A DNA stretch of 64,000 nt from contig CABUXL010000003.1 of NCBI GenBank assembly GCA_902495525.1, positions 24,669 through 88,668 on the forward strand, read 5' to 3'. Below, one piece after another: positions 36,148 to 45,222 of this stretch (position 1 is its first letter; every line of letters begins with the position of its first letter). Made by a program: the position numbers and the translations under genes. A model generated the notes under the pieces. That model did not search any database. It had not been told where the DNA came from and saw only the letters and a program-made list of their open reading frames with translations. Source of the DNA: an uncultured Collinsella sp. Lineage in GTDB: Bacteria; Actinomycetota; Coriobacteriia; Coriobacteriales; Coriobacteriaceae.

Positions 36148-36400
36148 GCGAAGGTCCCCCTCTAAGCGCCGTGCATTTTTAGGAGTATTCAACATAACCA
36201 AGAGCTTCGGGCGCCACGATAAATGCCAAAGACCGCGAATATCCCTGCAATTCAAACGCTGCCAGCCCATAACCCCGCCCATCATTCGTAGAAAACATCG
36301 AGAAATCCCGATTTTTTGCCCGAGGTCGGTATGCAGGGGCCTTCGATTGCAGAATACTCGCAAAAATGCACGTCGCCACCACCCCCACATGGCGCGAACC

Positions 36401-36430
36401 AAAACAAAAGCGCGGCCTAAAAGGCCGCGC
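36401..36430 (-). terminator. Intrinsic terminator downstream of ilvE
   Basis: On the minus strand GCGCGGCC TTTTA GGCCGCGC is followed by TTTTGTTTT. It lies about 195 nt after the ilvE stop, beyond a larger hairpin. The segment 36150-36400 between the two terminators holds only a weak 69-codon minus-strand frame without a ribosome binding site; I see no supported gene in it. Confidence 0.7.
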
Positions 36431-36483
36431 ACCATCTTTAATTCAGATTAATTATTGTTCGTTGTGACATCGCCGAGCCCGCA

Positions 36484-36608
36484 GGGCGGAGAGCAAGCTC
36501 CCTCCCGGCGCACTCCGCAGGACGCAAGAAGCCCTCGCCGCACGAAGTGCGCAGCGAGGGCTTCTTGCATGTCCGAGGACGCGCCAGGAGGGAGCTTACT
36601 CTCTGCCC
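36484..36608 (-). repeat. Large nested hairpin at the ilvE 3' end
   Basis: Outer arms 36484-36511 and 36581-36608 pair over 28 positions, with a few exceptions. The inner arms 36524-36538 and 36554-36568 are a perfect 15-bp stem (GCAAGAAGCCCTCGC), capped by another small hairpin. It starts 16 nt after the ilvE stop. The general layout (long outer stem, loops, inner stem, placed just after a stop) resembles elements A-C, but the sequence is different and no array follows. Confidence 0.7.
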
Positions 36609-36624
36609 GGACAGGAAAGGCTAA

Positions 36625-37677
36625 TTACGCGACGGTGTAAACCCAGTTGTGCTTGTCCTCGACAGCACCAGACTGGATGCCGGTCAGAGTCTCGCGGAGC
36701 TTCTTCATCACAGGGCCGATCTCGGTGTAGCCAGCCGGGAAGGTCACGGTCTCGTCGGCGCCGTAAACCTTGTTGTCGATCTCGCCAACCGGGGAGATGA
36801 CGGCAGCGGTGCCGCACAGGCCGCACTCGACAAAGGTACCGGCCTTGACCTCGGCCCACTCGACGGGACGCTGGTCAACGGTCATGCCCAGGTCCTGAGC
36901 GACCTGAACGAGCGAGCGACGGGTGATAGAGGGCAGGATGGAGTCGGTGTGCGACTGCGGAACGACGAGCGTGCCGTCCTCCTTCACGAACAGGACGTTG
37001 GCGCCGCCGGTCTCCTCGACATAGGTGCGGGACTCGGAGTCGAGATACAGGTTCTCGGCATAGCCCTCGCGATGGGCCTCCATCGTGGGCTTGAGGGACA
37101 TGGCGTAGTTCAGGCCGGCCTTGATGTTGCCGGTGCCGTGAGGTGCCGCACGGTCATACTCGGAAACGCGCAGCTTGACGGGCTTGAGGCCACCCTTAAA
37201 GTACGGACCGACCGGGGTCACGAGAATGCGGAACGTGTACTCAGGAGCGGGAGCCACGCCGATCACGTCACCGGAGCCGATCATAAACGGACGCACGTAC
37301 AGGGTCGCACCGGAACCGAAGGGCGGAACCCAGGCGGCGTTGGCAGAAACGACCTGCTTGACGGCTTCAACGAACTTGTCCTTGGGGAACGGGGGCATCT
37401 CGAGGCGCTGCGCAGAGTTGTACATACGCTCGGCGTTCATGTCGGGACGGAAGCAGACGATGCTGCCGTCCTCGGCGGTGTAGGCCTTCAGGCCCTCAAA
37501 GACCTCCTGGCAGTAATGGAAGATGCCGCCGCACTCGGAGACATGCAGGGTGTGGTCGGTGGTCAGGCCACCCTCGTCCCACTCGCCGTCCTTCCAATGG
37601 GCCTCGTAGCTGTAATCGGTCTTCATGTAGCCAAAGCCGAGGCTACCCCAATCGATATCCTTTTTCTCGACAGTCAT
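36625..37677 (-). CDS. ilvE: Branched-chain amino acid aminotransferase
   Basis: A 350-aa PLP-dependent fold type IV aminotransferase interconverting Leu, Ile and Val with their 2-oxo acids. It has the family motifs GLNYAMSLKPTMEA, YVEETGGANVLFV and SILPSITRRSL. The catalytic Lys is expected near VKLRVSEYDRAAPHGTGNIKAG, whose last Lys fits. The start ATG at 37675-37677 has AAGGAG. It is monocistronic; a large hairpin and a terminator follow. The 220 bp upstream are GC-rich near the gene and AT-rich near 37870, and no riboswitch is visible. Confidence 0.92.
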   Translation of the reverse strand: MTVEKKDIDWGSLGFGYMKTDYSYEAHWKDGEWDEGGLTTDHTLHVSECGGIFHYCQEVFEGLKAYTAEDGSIVCFRPDMNAERMYNSAQRLEMPPFPKDKFVEAVKQVVSANAAWVPPFGSGATLYVRPFMIGSGDVIGVAPAPEYTFRILVTPVGPYFKGGLKPVKLRVSEYDRAAPHGTGNIKAGLNYAMSLKPTMEAHREGYAENLYLDSESRTYVEETGGANVLFVKEDGTLVVPQSHTDSILPSITRRSLVQVAQDLGMTVDQRPVEWAEVKAGTFVECGLCGTAAVISPVGEIDNKVYGADETVTFPAGYTEIGPVMKKLRETLTGIQSGAVEDKHNWVYTVA

Positions 37678-37901
37678 ATGTCGCTCCTTACATACACAGT
37701 TGCATACTCGCGAACCCGCACGCAAGGACCGAGGCCGGCCGCGTCGCAACGTCGCACGCCCGGAGCGTAGAGCCGGACGGGACACGCGAGCAGCATCAAA
37801 GCCGATGGCACGTCGATTCGCATGCACGAGATTGTACTCCGCACGCGCGTCGGATAAAACGTTTTTCTTTAACTAACTAAAGTATTTTCATTTGACCGAA
37901 G

Positions 37902-37936
37902 CAAAAAGGCCCGCCACCGTAAGCGGTGACGGGCCT
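37902..37936 (-). terminator. dedA terminator
   Basis: Minus-strand GGCCCGTCACCGCTTACGG plus TGGCGGGCC, then TTTTTGC, 30 nt after the dedA stop. Confidence 0.8.
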
Positions 37937-37965
37937 CAACTGCACGGTTTGCGCGCTGACTCGAG

Positions 37966-38613
37966 CTACGCGTTCTTTTTGCCCAGCTTAGCCTTAACCA
38001 GACCGACCACGGTCGGGATGATCGACACGGCAACGATGCCGACGATTAGCAGCTCAAAGTGCTCCTGCACAAAGGGGATGCCGCCAAAGAAGTAGCCCAG
38101 CAGTGTGAAGAGCGTCGACCAGGTAATGCCGCCCAGCACGTTAAAGATGACAAAATTGCGCCAGTGCATGCCGCCCATGCCGGCGATAAAGGGCACAAAA
38201 GTGCGGATAAACGGGAAGAAACGGCCCAGGAAAATAGCCAGGTGGCCCCACTTGTCCAAGAAGTCCTCGGACTTTTTAATGCGCTCGGGCGTCATGGCCT
38301 TGACCTTGCCCGAAGCGATGATCTTTTTGCCAAAGAAGTGACCGATCATAAAGTTGCACTGATCACCCAAGATGGCAGCCGCCCATGCGACGGCCAGCAG
38401 GGCCACGATGTTAAAGCCACCGTTGTGGGCAAAGAAGCCCGAAGCAAACAGCAGTGAATCGCCAGGAAGGAACGGGAAGAACACCACGCCCGTCTCGATA
38501 AAGATGATCAGGAACACGCAGCCGTAGGCCATAAGCGGGCCGGCGGCGATCCAGCTGGCGATCGCGGTGCGCGGATCCTTAAGCAGCTCGGCGATAAAAT
38601 TGATGAAACCCAT
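37966..38613 (-). CDS. DedA-family membrane protein
   Basis: A 215-aa protein of the DedA/VTT family. The motifs ETGVVFFPFLPGDSLLF and FLGRFFPFIRTFVPFIAGM are both present, the latter with the Arg residues needed for function. Several membrane and re-entrant helices span the length. Relatives flip phospholipids or undecaprenyl phosphate across the membrane. The start ATG at 38611-38613 has GAGAGG. It is a single gene. Confidence 0.88.
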   Translation of the reverse strand: MGFINFIAELLKDPRTAIASWIAAGPLMAYGCVFLIIFIETGVVFFPFLPGDSLLFASGFFAHNGGFNIVALLAVAWAAAILGDQCNFMIGHFFGKKIIASGKVKAMTPERIKKSEDFLDKWGHLAIFLGRFFPFIRTFVPFIAGMGGMHWRNFVIFNVLGGITWSTLFTLLGYFFGGIPFVQEHFELLIVGIVAVSIIPTVVGLVKAKLGKKNA

Positions 38614-38836
38614 GAAGTAAAACCTCTCAGTTGTGGGCGCGGATACGTCCAAGTTGACCAGTATACGGTTGCGGTGCCCCCTCGTGCGCAACCCCACAAA
38701 AGCATGACTCCATTACCAGCAAGTTTGCATAACTGACATCTGTAGCGCAATGGCGCCAAGATTGTCCTTCCTAATCCCTAGCAAATCGCTATACTTTATT
38801 GAATCGCATTGCCATGGCGCTAAGGGAGGGCGGCCG

Positions 38837-39541
38837 GTGAGCTTTATCAATACCATTCGCGAGGATATCAAGACCGTCCAGGCGCAAGACCCCGCTGCAC
38901 AAAACGGTCTGGTCATCTTCCTTTCCTATCCTGGCCTGCACGCCAAGTGGAACCACGTGCCCGAGCACTGGCTCTGGGAGCACGGTCATCGCTCGCTCGC
39001 CCGCGTGCTCTCGCAAATCACCCGCCACATCACCGGCGTCGAGATTCATCCCGCGGCACAGATCGGCAAGCATTTCTTTATCGACCATGCCATGGGCGTC
39101 GTCATCGGCGAGACCACCATTGTGGGCGACAACTGCGTGCTCTACCAGGGCGTTACGCTCGGCGGCACCGGCAACGAGACCGGCAAACGCCACCCAACGC
39201 TCGGCGATAACGTCACCGTGGGCACGGGCGCCAAGGTGCTCGGCAACATCCGCATCGGCAACAACGTCAAGATCGGCGGCAACTCGGTCGTCGTCAAGGA
39301 CGTGCCCGACAACTGCACCGTCGTGGGCGTGCCGGGACGCATCATCAAGCGCAACGGCTGCCGCGTGTTCGAGGAGAGCTTCGACGCCAAGCAGCATCGC
39401 GAGTACATGCCCGATGACGCTGCCGAGCAGAGTGCCCTCAACCGCCAAGGCATCACCGAGAACGCCCGCCGCGTCAAAGAACTCGAGCGAGAGGTGGCCG
39501 AGCTCAAAGCCCTCGTCGCCAAGCTCGTGGACGAACGCTAG
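38837..39541 (+). CDS. cysE: Serine O-acetyltransferase
   Basis: A 234-aa acetyltransferase with a short N-terminal helical domain and a left-handed beta helix of hexapeptide repeats (EIHPAAQIGKHFFIDHAMG, VVIGETTIVG, GVTLGGTG). The catalytic His lies in FIDHAMG, as in CysE. It makes O-acetylserine for cysteine synthesis. The last 40 residues form a probable coiled coil (ARRVKELEREVAELKALVAK), longer than in E. coli CysE. I chose the GTG at 38837 (SFINTI), which has GGGAGG 7 nt upstream. No cysK is adjacent. Confidence 0.88.
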   Translation: MSFINTIREDIKTVQAQDPAAQNGLVIFLSYPGLHAKWNHVPEHWLWEHGHRSLARVLSQITRHITGVEIHPAAQIGKHFFIDHAMGVVIGETTIVGDNCVLYQGVTLGGTGNETGKRHPTLGDNVTVGTGAKVLGNIRIGNNVKIGGNSVVVKDVPDNCTVVGVPGRIIKRNGCRVFEESFDAKQHREYMPDDAAEQSALNRQGITENARRVKELEREVAELKALVAKLVDER

Positions 39542-39620
39542 AGGCGGACGACCACCGACAACATTGACGCCAACGCAAAGGCGCGCCAGAGGATTCACCC
39601 CCGACGCGCCTTATTTGTGA

Positions 39621-39649
39621 TGTGGCAAAGAGACTGTCCCTTTGTCACA
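39621..39649. repeat. TGTGACAAAGGG palindromic repeat, copy 2
   Basis: TGTGGCAAAGAGACTGTCCC then TTTGTCACA. It abuts the stop codon of the ABC gene at 39650, the same position relative to a minus-strand gene as copy 1. Confidence 0.65.
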
Positions 39650-41644
39650 TTATGCGAACTGGCTCAGATAGAGGTCGGCGTAGGCACCCTCGGCAGCCAG
39701 CAGCTCCTTATGCGTGCCCTGCTCGATAATGTTGCCGTGATCCATGACCAAGATCAGGTCGGCGTCCACGATCGTCGACAGGCGATGCGCGATCACAAAG
39801 CTCGTGCGCCCGCGCATAAGCGCGTCCATGGCACGGCCGATGGCAAGCTCGGTACGCGTGTCCACGCTTGAGGTCGCCTCGTCCAGGATGAGAATCGCCG
39901 GGTTGTTGAGCAGCACGCGTGCGATGGTCAGCAGCTGACGCTGGCCCTGGCTAATGCTCTCGGCATCGTTGGCCACGCGCGTGTCGTAGCCCTGCGGCAT
40001 AGTGCGCACAAAGAAGTCGACCTGCGCGGCACGAGCGGCGGCCACAATTTCGTCGCGCGTTGCCTCGGGGCAGCCGTAGGCGATGTTTTCGGCAATCGTG
40101 CCATCGAACAGCCAGGCGTCCTGCAGCACCATGCCAAACTGCTGCCGTAGCTCGCCGCGGTCCATGCGGCTCGTATCCACGCCGTCGAGCGTAATACGCC
40201 CGCCGTCAATCTCGTAGAAGCGCATGAGCAGGTTGATGAGCGTCGTCTTGCCTGCGCCCGTGGTTCCCACCACCGCGATCTTTTGGCCCGGCTCGGCGGT
40301 AAACGACACGTCGTGCATAAGCGGCTTGTCGGGCGAATAACCAAAGCGCACGTGCTCAAAGGAGACGCGACCCTCAACGCGACCCGGCAGCTTGGCGGCC
40401 TCGTCCGGCAGCGGATCGGCCTCCATCTCGGGCTCATCGAGCAGGTCGAACACGCGCTCCGCACTCGCCAACGCGCTCTGCAGCGAGTTGAAGGTAAACG
40501 ACAGCTGCGTCATGGGTTCGGACGCCTCGTAGATAAACTGGAAGAACGCCTGGAACACGCCGACGGTCATGTGACCGGCAACCAGCATGCTGCAGCCCAC
40601 CAGCGCGATCACGATCTGCGCCAAACGGCCGATAAAGCGCACCGCAGGGCCGACGGCATTGATCATAAAGTCGGCCTTGGCACTCACGCGTGCCAGCTCG
40701 CCCGAGGCCTGGTGCACCTCGGCAGAACTTTGGCGTTCGCGGTTAAACGCGCGGATCACCAGACGGCCCGAATAGCCTTCCTCGACCGCACTCGTAATCT
40801 TGGACACCCACTCCTGGCGCTCGCCCGTCACATCGTGTGTGCGGCGCGAGACGACCTTCGTCACCAGCAGCGACAGTGCCGTAAAGAACAGAAAGACGAG
40901 CGTAAGCTGCACGCTGAACACGAACATCACGCTCACAGCACCAACAACCGTGCCGATCGACACGAGCAGCTGCAGCAATCCGCGCTGCATGCTCTCGGAC
41001 ATCTTGTCCAGGTCGTTGGTCGCGCGGCTGACGACCTCGCCGGGACGATGCGCGTCAAAATAGGCGAGCGGCAGACGGTTGAGCTTTTGCGCGATGCGGT
41101 TGCGCAGGCGCAGATTGAGACGCTCAGCGACGCTCGACATCAAAAAGCTCTGGAGCGCATAGAACGAGGCAGCGGCAGTCCAGATCATAAAGTAGACGAA
41201 AATGGTCTTGCCGCAGTTCTCCCAGGTGATGCTGAAAGTGGTGTCGTTGGCAAACGCCACCTGAATGTGGCCCCACAGCTCATCGATCACGCGGGCGCTA
41301 TATGCCGGCGCGGCGGTGTTAAAGATGACATAGAACACAATGCTCGCGAACACGATATAGAAGCGCCAATGGTCGCCGGCAGCCTCACTCCACAGGCGGC
41401 GCACCGTCGCCCAGGTATCCCGAGGCGTCTCGTCCTCGTCTTCGTCGTCCACGTCGCGCATACGCTCTGCCTCGGCGCGGGCGCGCTCGTCCTCGGCACG
41501 TTCGTTTTCCTCGTAGAGCGCTTGGCGGCGAGCCTCGCGCTTGGCGGCGTCATCCAGCTCGGTCGACGCGGCAGCCGTTTCCTCGACCAGTCCCGCGGCA
41601 GCGGCGTCATCAACGCCGCCCTGCTTCTTGAGCTCCCCGGTCAT
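39650..41644 (-). CDS. ABC exporter half-transporter, catalytic partner
   Basis: A 664-aa ABC exporter half with an unusually long charged N-terminal extension (about 80 residues, Glu/Arg-rich) before the membrane domain. The ATPase part has Walker A GTTGAGKTT, signature SQGQRQL, Walker B AILILDEATS and switch VIAHRLST, all intact. The ATG at 41642-41644 lies 1 nt after the partner stop, with GGGAGG inside the partner gene. It is the third gene of the marR-ABC-ABC operon. The drug-exporter role is inferred from the MarR neighbour. Confidence 0.9.
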   Translation of the reverse strand: MTGELKKQGGVDDAAAAGLVEETAAASTELDDAAKREARRQALYEENERAEDERARAEAERMRDVDDEDEDETPRDTWATVRRLWSEAAGDHWRFYIVFASIVFYVIFNTAAPAYSARVIDELWGHIQVAFANDTTFSITWENCGKTIFVYFMIWTAAASFYALQSFLMSSVAERLNLRLRNRIAQKLNRLPLAYFDAHRPGEVVSRATNDLDKMSESMQRGLLQLLVSIGTVVGAVSVMFVFSVQLTLVFLFFTALSLLVTKVVSRRTHDVTGERQEWVSKITSAVEEGYSGRLVIRAFNRERQSSAEVHQASGELARVSAKADFMINAVGPAVRFIGRLAQIVIALVGCSMLVAGHMTVGVFQAFFQFIYEASEPMTQLSFTFNSLQSALASAERVFDLLDEPEMEADPLPDEAAKLPGRVEGRVSFEHVRFGYSPDKPLMHDVSFTAEPGQKIAVVGTTGAGKTTLINLLMRFYEIDGGRITLDGVDTSRMDRGELRQQFGMVLQDAWLFDGTIAENIAYGCPEATRDEIVAAARAAQVDFFVRTMPQGYDTRVANDAESISQGQRQLLTIARVLLNNPAILILDEATSSVDTRTELAIGRAMDALMRGRTSFVIAHRLSTIVDADLILVMDHGNIIEQGTHKELLAAEGAYADLYLSQFA

Positions 41645-41645
41645 G

Positions 41646-43382
41646 CTACTCACCTCCCTTCATTTGCGATTCCGCGATGGCGCGGTACACCTCGCAGGTT
41701 TCCATAAGCTCGCCATGCGTGCCCAAGCCCACGACCTCGCCGTCCTTGAGCACAACGATCTGGTCGGCATGCAAAATAGTCGAGATGCGCTGCGCGATGA
41801 TGAGCACCGCGGCGTCGCGCGTCTCGTCCTGCAGCGCATGGCGCAGGGCCGCATCGGTCTTAAAGTCCAGGGCCGAAAAACTATCGTCGAAGATATACAG
41901 GTCGGCGCGCTTCATGAGCGCGCGAGCAATGGCCAGGCGCTGGCGCTGGCCGCCCGAAAAGTTCGTACCGCCCTGGGCAACCGGGGTATCGAGCCCCTGC
42001 GGTTGGTCGAGTACAAAGGTGCTCTGGGCAACCTCAAGCGCGTGAAGCATGTCGCCCTCGGTCGCGCCTTCGTTACCAAAGCGAAGGTTGCTCGCCACCG
42101 TGCCCGAGAACAGCCACGCCTTCTGCGGCACATAGGCAATGCGCCCGCGGATTTCATCTTGCGTAAGCTCGCGCAGGTCCACACCATTCAGGCGAATGGA
42201 GCCCTTGGTGGCATCGTGGAAGCGCAGCAGAAGCTTTGCCACCGTCGATTTGCCCGAGCCTGTCGAGCCAACGATCGCAGTCGTCTGACCGCGACGGCAG
42301 GCAAAGCTCAGGTCGCACAGGGTGTCCTCGTCGGCATCGTCAAAGCGAAACGACATGTGGTCGAACACAGCCACCGCATCGGCTTCGTCTTGGGGCTCGC
42401 GCGCCCCGTCATCCAGCGTGCGCTCGCCATCGACGATGCTCGGCTCAATCTCCAACACCTGCTGCGCACGGTTCAGGCACGCGGCAGCACGCGGAAGCGT
42501 CAGCACCACCATCTGGGCCATCATCACAAAGAACAGGATCAGAATTGCATACTCCAGCACCGCCGAGATACTCGCAATCTGCATGGCGTGGGCGCCTACG
42601 CGGTTGCCGCCCACCCACAGCACCGCCACCTCGGCGATGTTCATCAAAAAGAAGCTTGAGCTGTCGAGGCCCACAAACAGGTGGTTGACTTTGATGGCGT
42701 TGGCGGCGTATTCGCTAAACACCTCGTCCAGACGCCGTTCCTCGTGGCGCTCCTTGTTAAACGCACGGATGACGCGCACGCCCACAATATTCTCGCGCAG
42801 CACCACGTTCATGCGGTCGATAAAGCCCTGTAGGCGCATAAAAATCGGCGCCGCGTTGGCAACCGTAAAGACCGCCGCCACCAGCACAATCGCAACGACT
42901 ACGCCCAGAAGCGTGCCCATGGCGGGATCGATAAACCAGGCGAAGATGATGCCCGCCACAGCCAAAAACGGCACGGGCAGCACCAGCTGAATCGTCTGCA
43001 GAATCGCCTGCTGAATCACGTTGATGTCGTTGAGCGAGCGCGTGATCATCGATCCGGTGCCAAAGCGCTCAAAATCACTGGCCGCGAGCTCGAGCGATTT
43101 GTCGTACACGGCATTGCGGATATCGCAAGCCACGTTGGCGGCCAGGCGCGCCGAAAGATAGCAGCCCAGCACCGTGCCGCCGCTAGCCATGCTGGTCGCG
43201 ATAAACATGTATAGGCCGTTGCGTAAAATGTAGTCGATATCGCCCGTGGTAATACCGGTGTTGACCATGTTCGCCAGCATCGTGGGAACCAGCAGCGTAC
43301 CGACGTTATCCACCAGCAGCACCAGCAGCGTCACTGCGACAAGCCCTCGATAGGGCTTCAAAAACCTCATTAACAGTCGCAC
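41646..43382 (-). CDS. ABC exporter half-transporter, degenerate-site partner
   Basis: A 578-aa ABC exporter half. Walker A is GSTGSGKST and the signature is SGGQRQR. Walker B ends in Asp instead of Glu (YIFDDSFSALD) and the switch position is Gln (IIAQRISTI), so this is the non-hydrolysing subunit of a heterodimer with the next gene. The start is a GTG overlapping the end of marR, close behind GGGGGAG; an ATG four codons later, in a TAATG overlap, is the alternative. Confidence 0.9.
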   Translation of the reverse strand: MRLLMRFLKPYRGLVAVTLLVLLVDNVGTLLVPTMLANMVNTGITTGDIDYILRNGLYMFIATSMASGGTVLGCYLSARLAANVACDIRNAVYDKSLELAASDFERFGTGSMITRSLNDINVIQQAILQTIQLVLPVPFLAVAGIIFAWFIDPAMGTLLGVVVAIVLVAAVFTVANAAPIFMRLQGFIDRMNVVLRENIVGVRVIRAFNKERHEERRLDEVFSEYAANAIKVNHLFVGLDSSSFFLMNIAEVAVLWVGGNRVGAHAMQIASISAVLEYAILILFFVMMAQMVVLTLPRAAACLNRAQQVLEIEPSIVDGERTLDDGAREPQDEADAVAVFDHMSFRFDDADEDTLCDLSFACRRGQTTAIVGSTGSGKSTVAKLLLRFHDATKGSIRLNGVDLRELTQDEIRGRIAYVPQKAWLFSGTVASNLRFGNEGATEGDMLHALEVAQSTFVLDQPQGLDTPVAQGGTNFSGGQRQRLAIARALMKRADLYIFDDSFSALDFKTDAALRHALQDETRDAAVLIIAQRISTILHADQIVVLKDGEVVGLGTHGELMETCEVYRAIAESQMKGGE

Positions 43383-43870
43383 GACTCCCCCTCACCTTGA
43401 TTCTCGGCTTGGCTCTCGGCAGCGATATGCTGCTTAAAGGCATCGCACTCATCGCCGAGCACCTGAGAGAATTTGCCGATCAAGCGCATAATCTCGCGCT
43501 GCTCACATGGCTCAAGCGCGCCAAAGGCTCGCTGCTCGGCCTTGAGTGCCGGCAGCGCATAACGCTCGGCAAATCGCCTGCCCTCTTCGGTCAGGCTCAC
43601 AACCTTGTTCTTACGACTGCCTTCGGCAAACTCCAACGTTGCGAAGCCCCGCGCCGTCAAGGTTTTAATTGCCGAGTTGATGGTCTGCTTGCTGTAGAAC
43701 CATTCGCTTGTCAGACGGCTTACGGCAATACTGCCGCCCGCCGTGCTAGTGTCGACGAGCATCCAATAGGCGCAGTCCGAAAGGCCGCAGGCGCGCGAGA
43801 ACTCCGAATAGATATGGTCGAGTCCATTGAGCAACCGATCGAAGTCGACCAGCGTAACCGCACTATTCAT
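43370..43870 (-). CDS. MarR-family transcriptional regulator
   Basis: A 166-aa winged-helix regulator with the recognition helix around SVSRLTSEWFYSKQTIN and the wing near KNKVVSLTEEGRRFAE. It is the first gene of an operon with two ABC exporter halves, so it probably represses an efflux pump and itself. Two copies of GTCCGANTTTTGAC lie upstream at 43889 and 43924; the second fills the promoter spacer. Confidence 0.85.
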   Translation of the reverse strand: MNSAVTLVDFDRLLNGLDHIYSEFSRACGLSDCAYWMLVDTSTAGGSIAVSRLTSEWFYSKQTINSAIKTLTARGFATLEFAEGSRKNKVVSLTEEGRRFAERYALPALKAEQRAFGALEPCEQREIMRLIGKFSQVLGDECDAFKQHIAAESQAENQGEGESCDC

Positions 43871-43888
43871 CTATCCCACCATTCAATT

Positions 43889-43946
43889 GTCCGATTTTTG
43901 ACCAATTATGTGTCTCTAGATTAGTCCGAGTTTTGACTATCGTCAA
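43889..43946 (-). promoter_or_regulatory. Promoter and repeated operator of the marR-ABC operon
   Basis: On the minus strand -35 TTGACG (43941-43946) and -10 TAATCT (43918-43923) are 17 bp apart. The box GTCAAAACTCGGAC occupies the spacer (43924-43937) and recurs with one change at 43889-43902, 35 bp away and downstream of the -10. This is the layout of an autorepressed MarR promoter. Confidence 0.6.
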
Positions 43947-43990
43947 CAGGCTCTCCGCAAATGCGTGCATTTTTATGGCCTATCGGCAGA

Positions 43991-44025
43991 AAAAGACCGC
44001 CGGCGCGGGGGCGGCGCCAGCGGTC
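43991..44025 (-). terminator. Terminator of the small gene at 44052
   Basis: On the minus strand GACCGCTGGCGCC and GGCGCCGGCGGTC-like arms are followed by TTTTTC. Confidence 0.75.
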
Positions 44026-44051
44026 ACGTGAAAATCGGGTTTTATTGCCTG

Positions 44052-44342
44052 TTAAGCGGCGACGGCCTCATAGACCGTAGCGCCCGAGAAGCTGTCATGC
44101 AGGCTCTTGCCGGCAATCCACGGCAGCTCGACGACCTCGCAGACCGTGTTGACCAACTCAGAACAGTCAGTAAAGTGGCCCTTGTCGTTGAGGGCCTCGC
44201 AATCCTGAACACGCCAATAGCCATCGGTGTGCGTGATGTAGTACTCGTGATCGTTGATCGACACGAAAGCGCGCGTCTTGGAACGCAGCAGCTTCAGAAA
44301 TCCTTCGAAATCGGTCTCGACGACATCTCCAGCCTGGAACAT
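44052..44342 (-). CDS. Small conserved-looking protein of unknown function
   Basis: A 96-aa soluble protein starting MFQAGDVVETDFEGFLK. The ATG at 44340-44342 has a consensus AGGAGG, so strong translation is expected. It is acidic with several Trp and Tyr (HEYYITHTDGYWRVQD) and resembles a small beta-barrel fold. I do not recognise the family. It is monocistronic with its own terminator. The 294-bp gap to the divergent nitroreductase shows no other gene. Confidence 0.7.
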   Translation of the reverse strand: MFQAGDVVETDFEGFLKLLRSKTRAFVSINDHEYYITHTDGYWRVQDCEALNDKGHFTDCSELVNTVCEVVELPWIAGKSLHDSFSGATVYEAVAA

Positions 44343-44636
44343 GATGTTACCTCCTGGCCCGGCGCCACCACGGCGCATTGATAAACGTTGGTACTCCTTT
44401 AGTAAAACCTTTATCAGAGGTTATGCGTTCGTCATTTAGGCAAGTGGTAAAAAACCGCAGGGTAGACGGGATAAAACGTTTAACCATCCCATTTGTTTGT
44501 CACATTCTGAAGGTACTTTTATGCAAACCTACTTTCCCAATTGGAATCTATCCTTTTGGCCGGGCAATTGACCGTCTATCGTTTGAGCCCGACGGGTATG
44601 AACGGGGCATCTGCAACGCCACCGCAAGGAGACACC

Positions 44637-45158
44637 ATGGAGACTATCGAAGCACTCATTCACCGCCGCAGCTGCCGCAACTACAGCGATCGTCCCGTCG
44701 AGGCCGAAAAGCTTGCACGTATTATCGAAGCCGGCCAATATGCACCGAGCGGCATGGGCCGCCAGCCGGTGACGTTTGTCGCCGTCACCGACCCCGCGAC
44801 CGTCGAGCGTCTCTCGCAGCTCAACGCGCAAGTCATGGGCAGCAACAGCGACCCCTTCTATGGCGCCAAGACCGTTGTGGTGGTGCTGGTTGACCGCAGC
44901 GTGCCCACACATCTGGAAGACGGCTCGCTCGCCATGGGCAACTTGCTCAACGCCGCCTATGCACTGGGTGTCGATTCGTGCTGGATTCACCGCGCGCATG
45001 AGGTCTTTGACTCGCCCGAGGGCCTGGAGCTGCTGGCCAGCTGGGGCCTGCCCGCCGACGGCAGCCTGCGCGGCGTCGGTAACTGCATTCTTGGCTACGC
45101 CGAGGACACGCTACCCGAGGCAAAGCCGCGCCGCAACAACGTGGTGTACGTGAAATAG
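44637..45158 (+). CDS. Nitroreductase-family oxidoreductase
   Basis: A 173-aa compact nitroreductase. HRRSCRNYSDRPV is the N-terminal FMN-binding stretch, followed by GQYAPSGMGRQP, then NLLNAAYALGVDSCWIHR and LRGVGNCILGY. This length is typical of the smallest family members. The start ATG at 44637 has AAGGAG. The substrate is unknown. A palindromic repeat follows directly (45175-45213). Confidence 0.88.
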   Translation: METIEALIHRRSCRNYSDRPVEAEKLARIIEAGQYAPSGMGRQPVTFVAVTDPATVERLSQLNAQVMGSNSDPFYGAKTVVVVLVDRSVPTHLEDGSLAMGNLLNAAYALGVDSCWIHRAHEVFDSPEGLELLASWGLPADGSLRGVGNCILGYAEDTLPEAKPRRNNVVYVK

Positions 45159-45174
45159 TACAGGAACGTCAGCA

Positions 45175-45213
45175 GGGGTAGCTAATTTGGGACGGGGCTA
45201 TTTTAGCTACCCC
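45175..45213. repeat. GGGGTAGCTAATTTGGGACG palindrome
   Basis: GGGGTAGCTAA is separated by 17 bases from its complement TTAGCTACCCC. It lies between convergent genes and may terminate both. The internal word GCTAATTTGGGACGG recurs at about 32672. Confidence 0.65.
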
Positions 45214-45222
45214 ACTCGCAAC

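Noticed and set aside
36179..36388. A 69-codon minus-strand frame between lemA and ilvE
   Set aside because: It has no convincing start signal and lies between two terminators; it may be a repeat remnant but cannot be supported as a gene.
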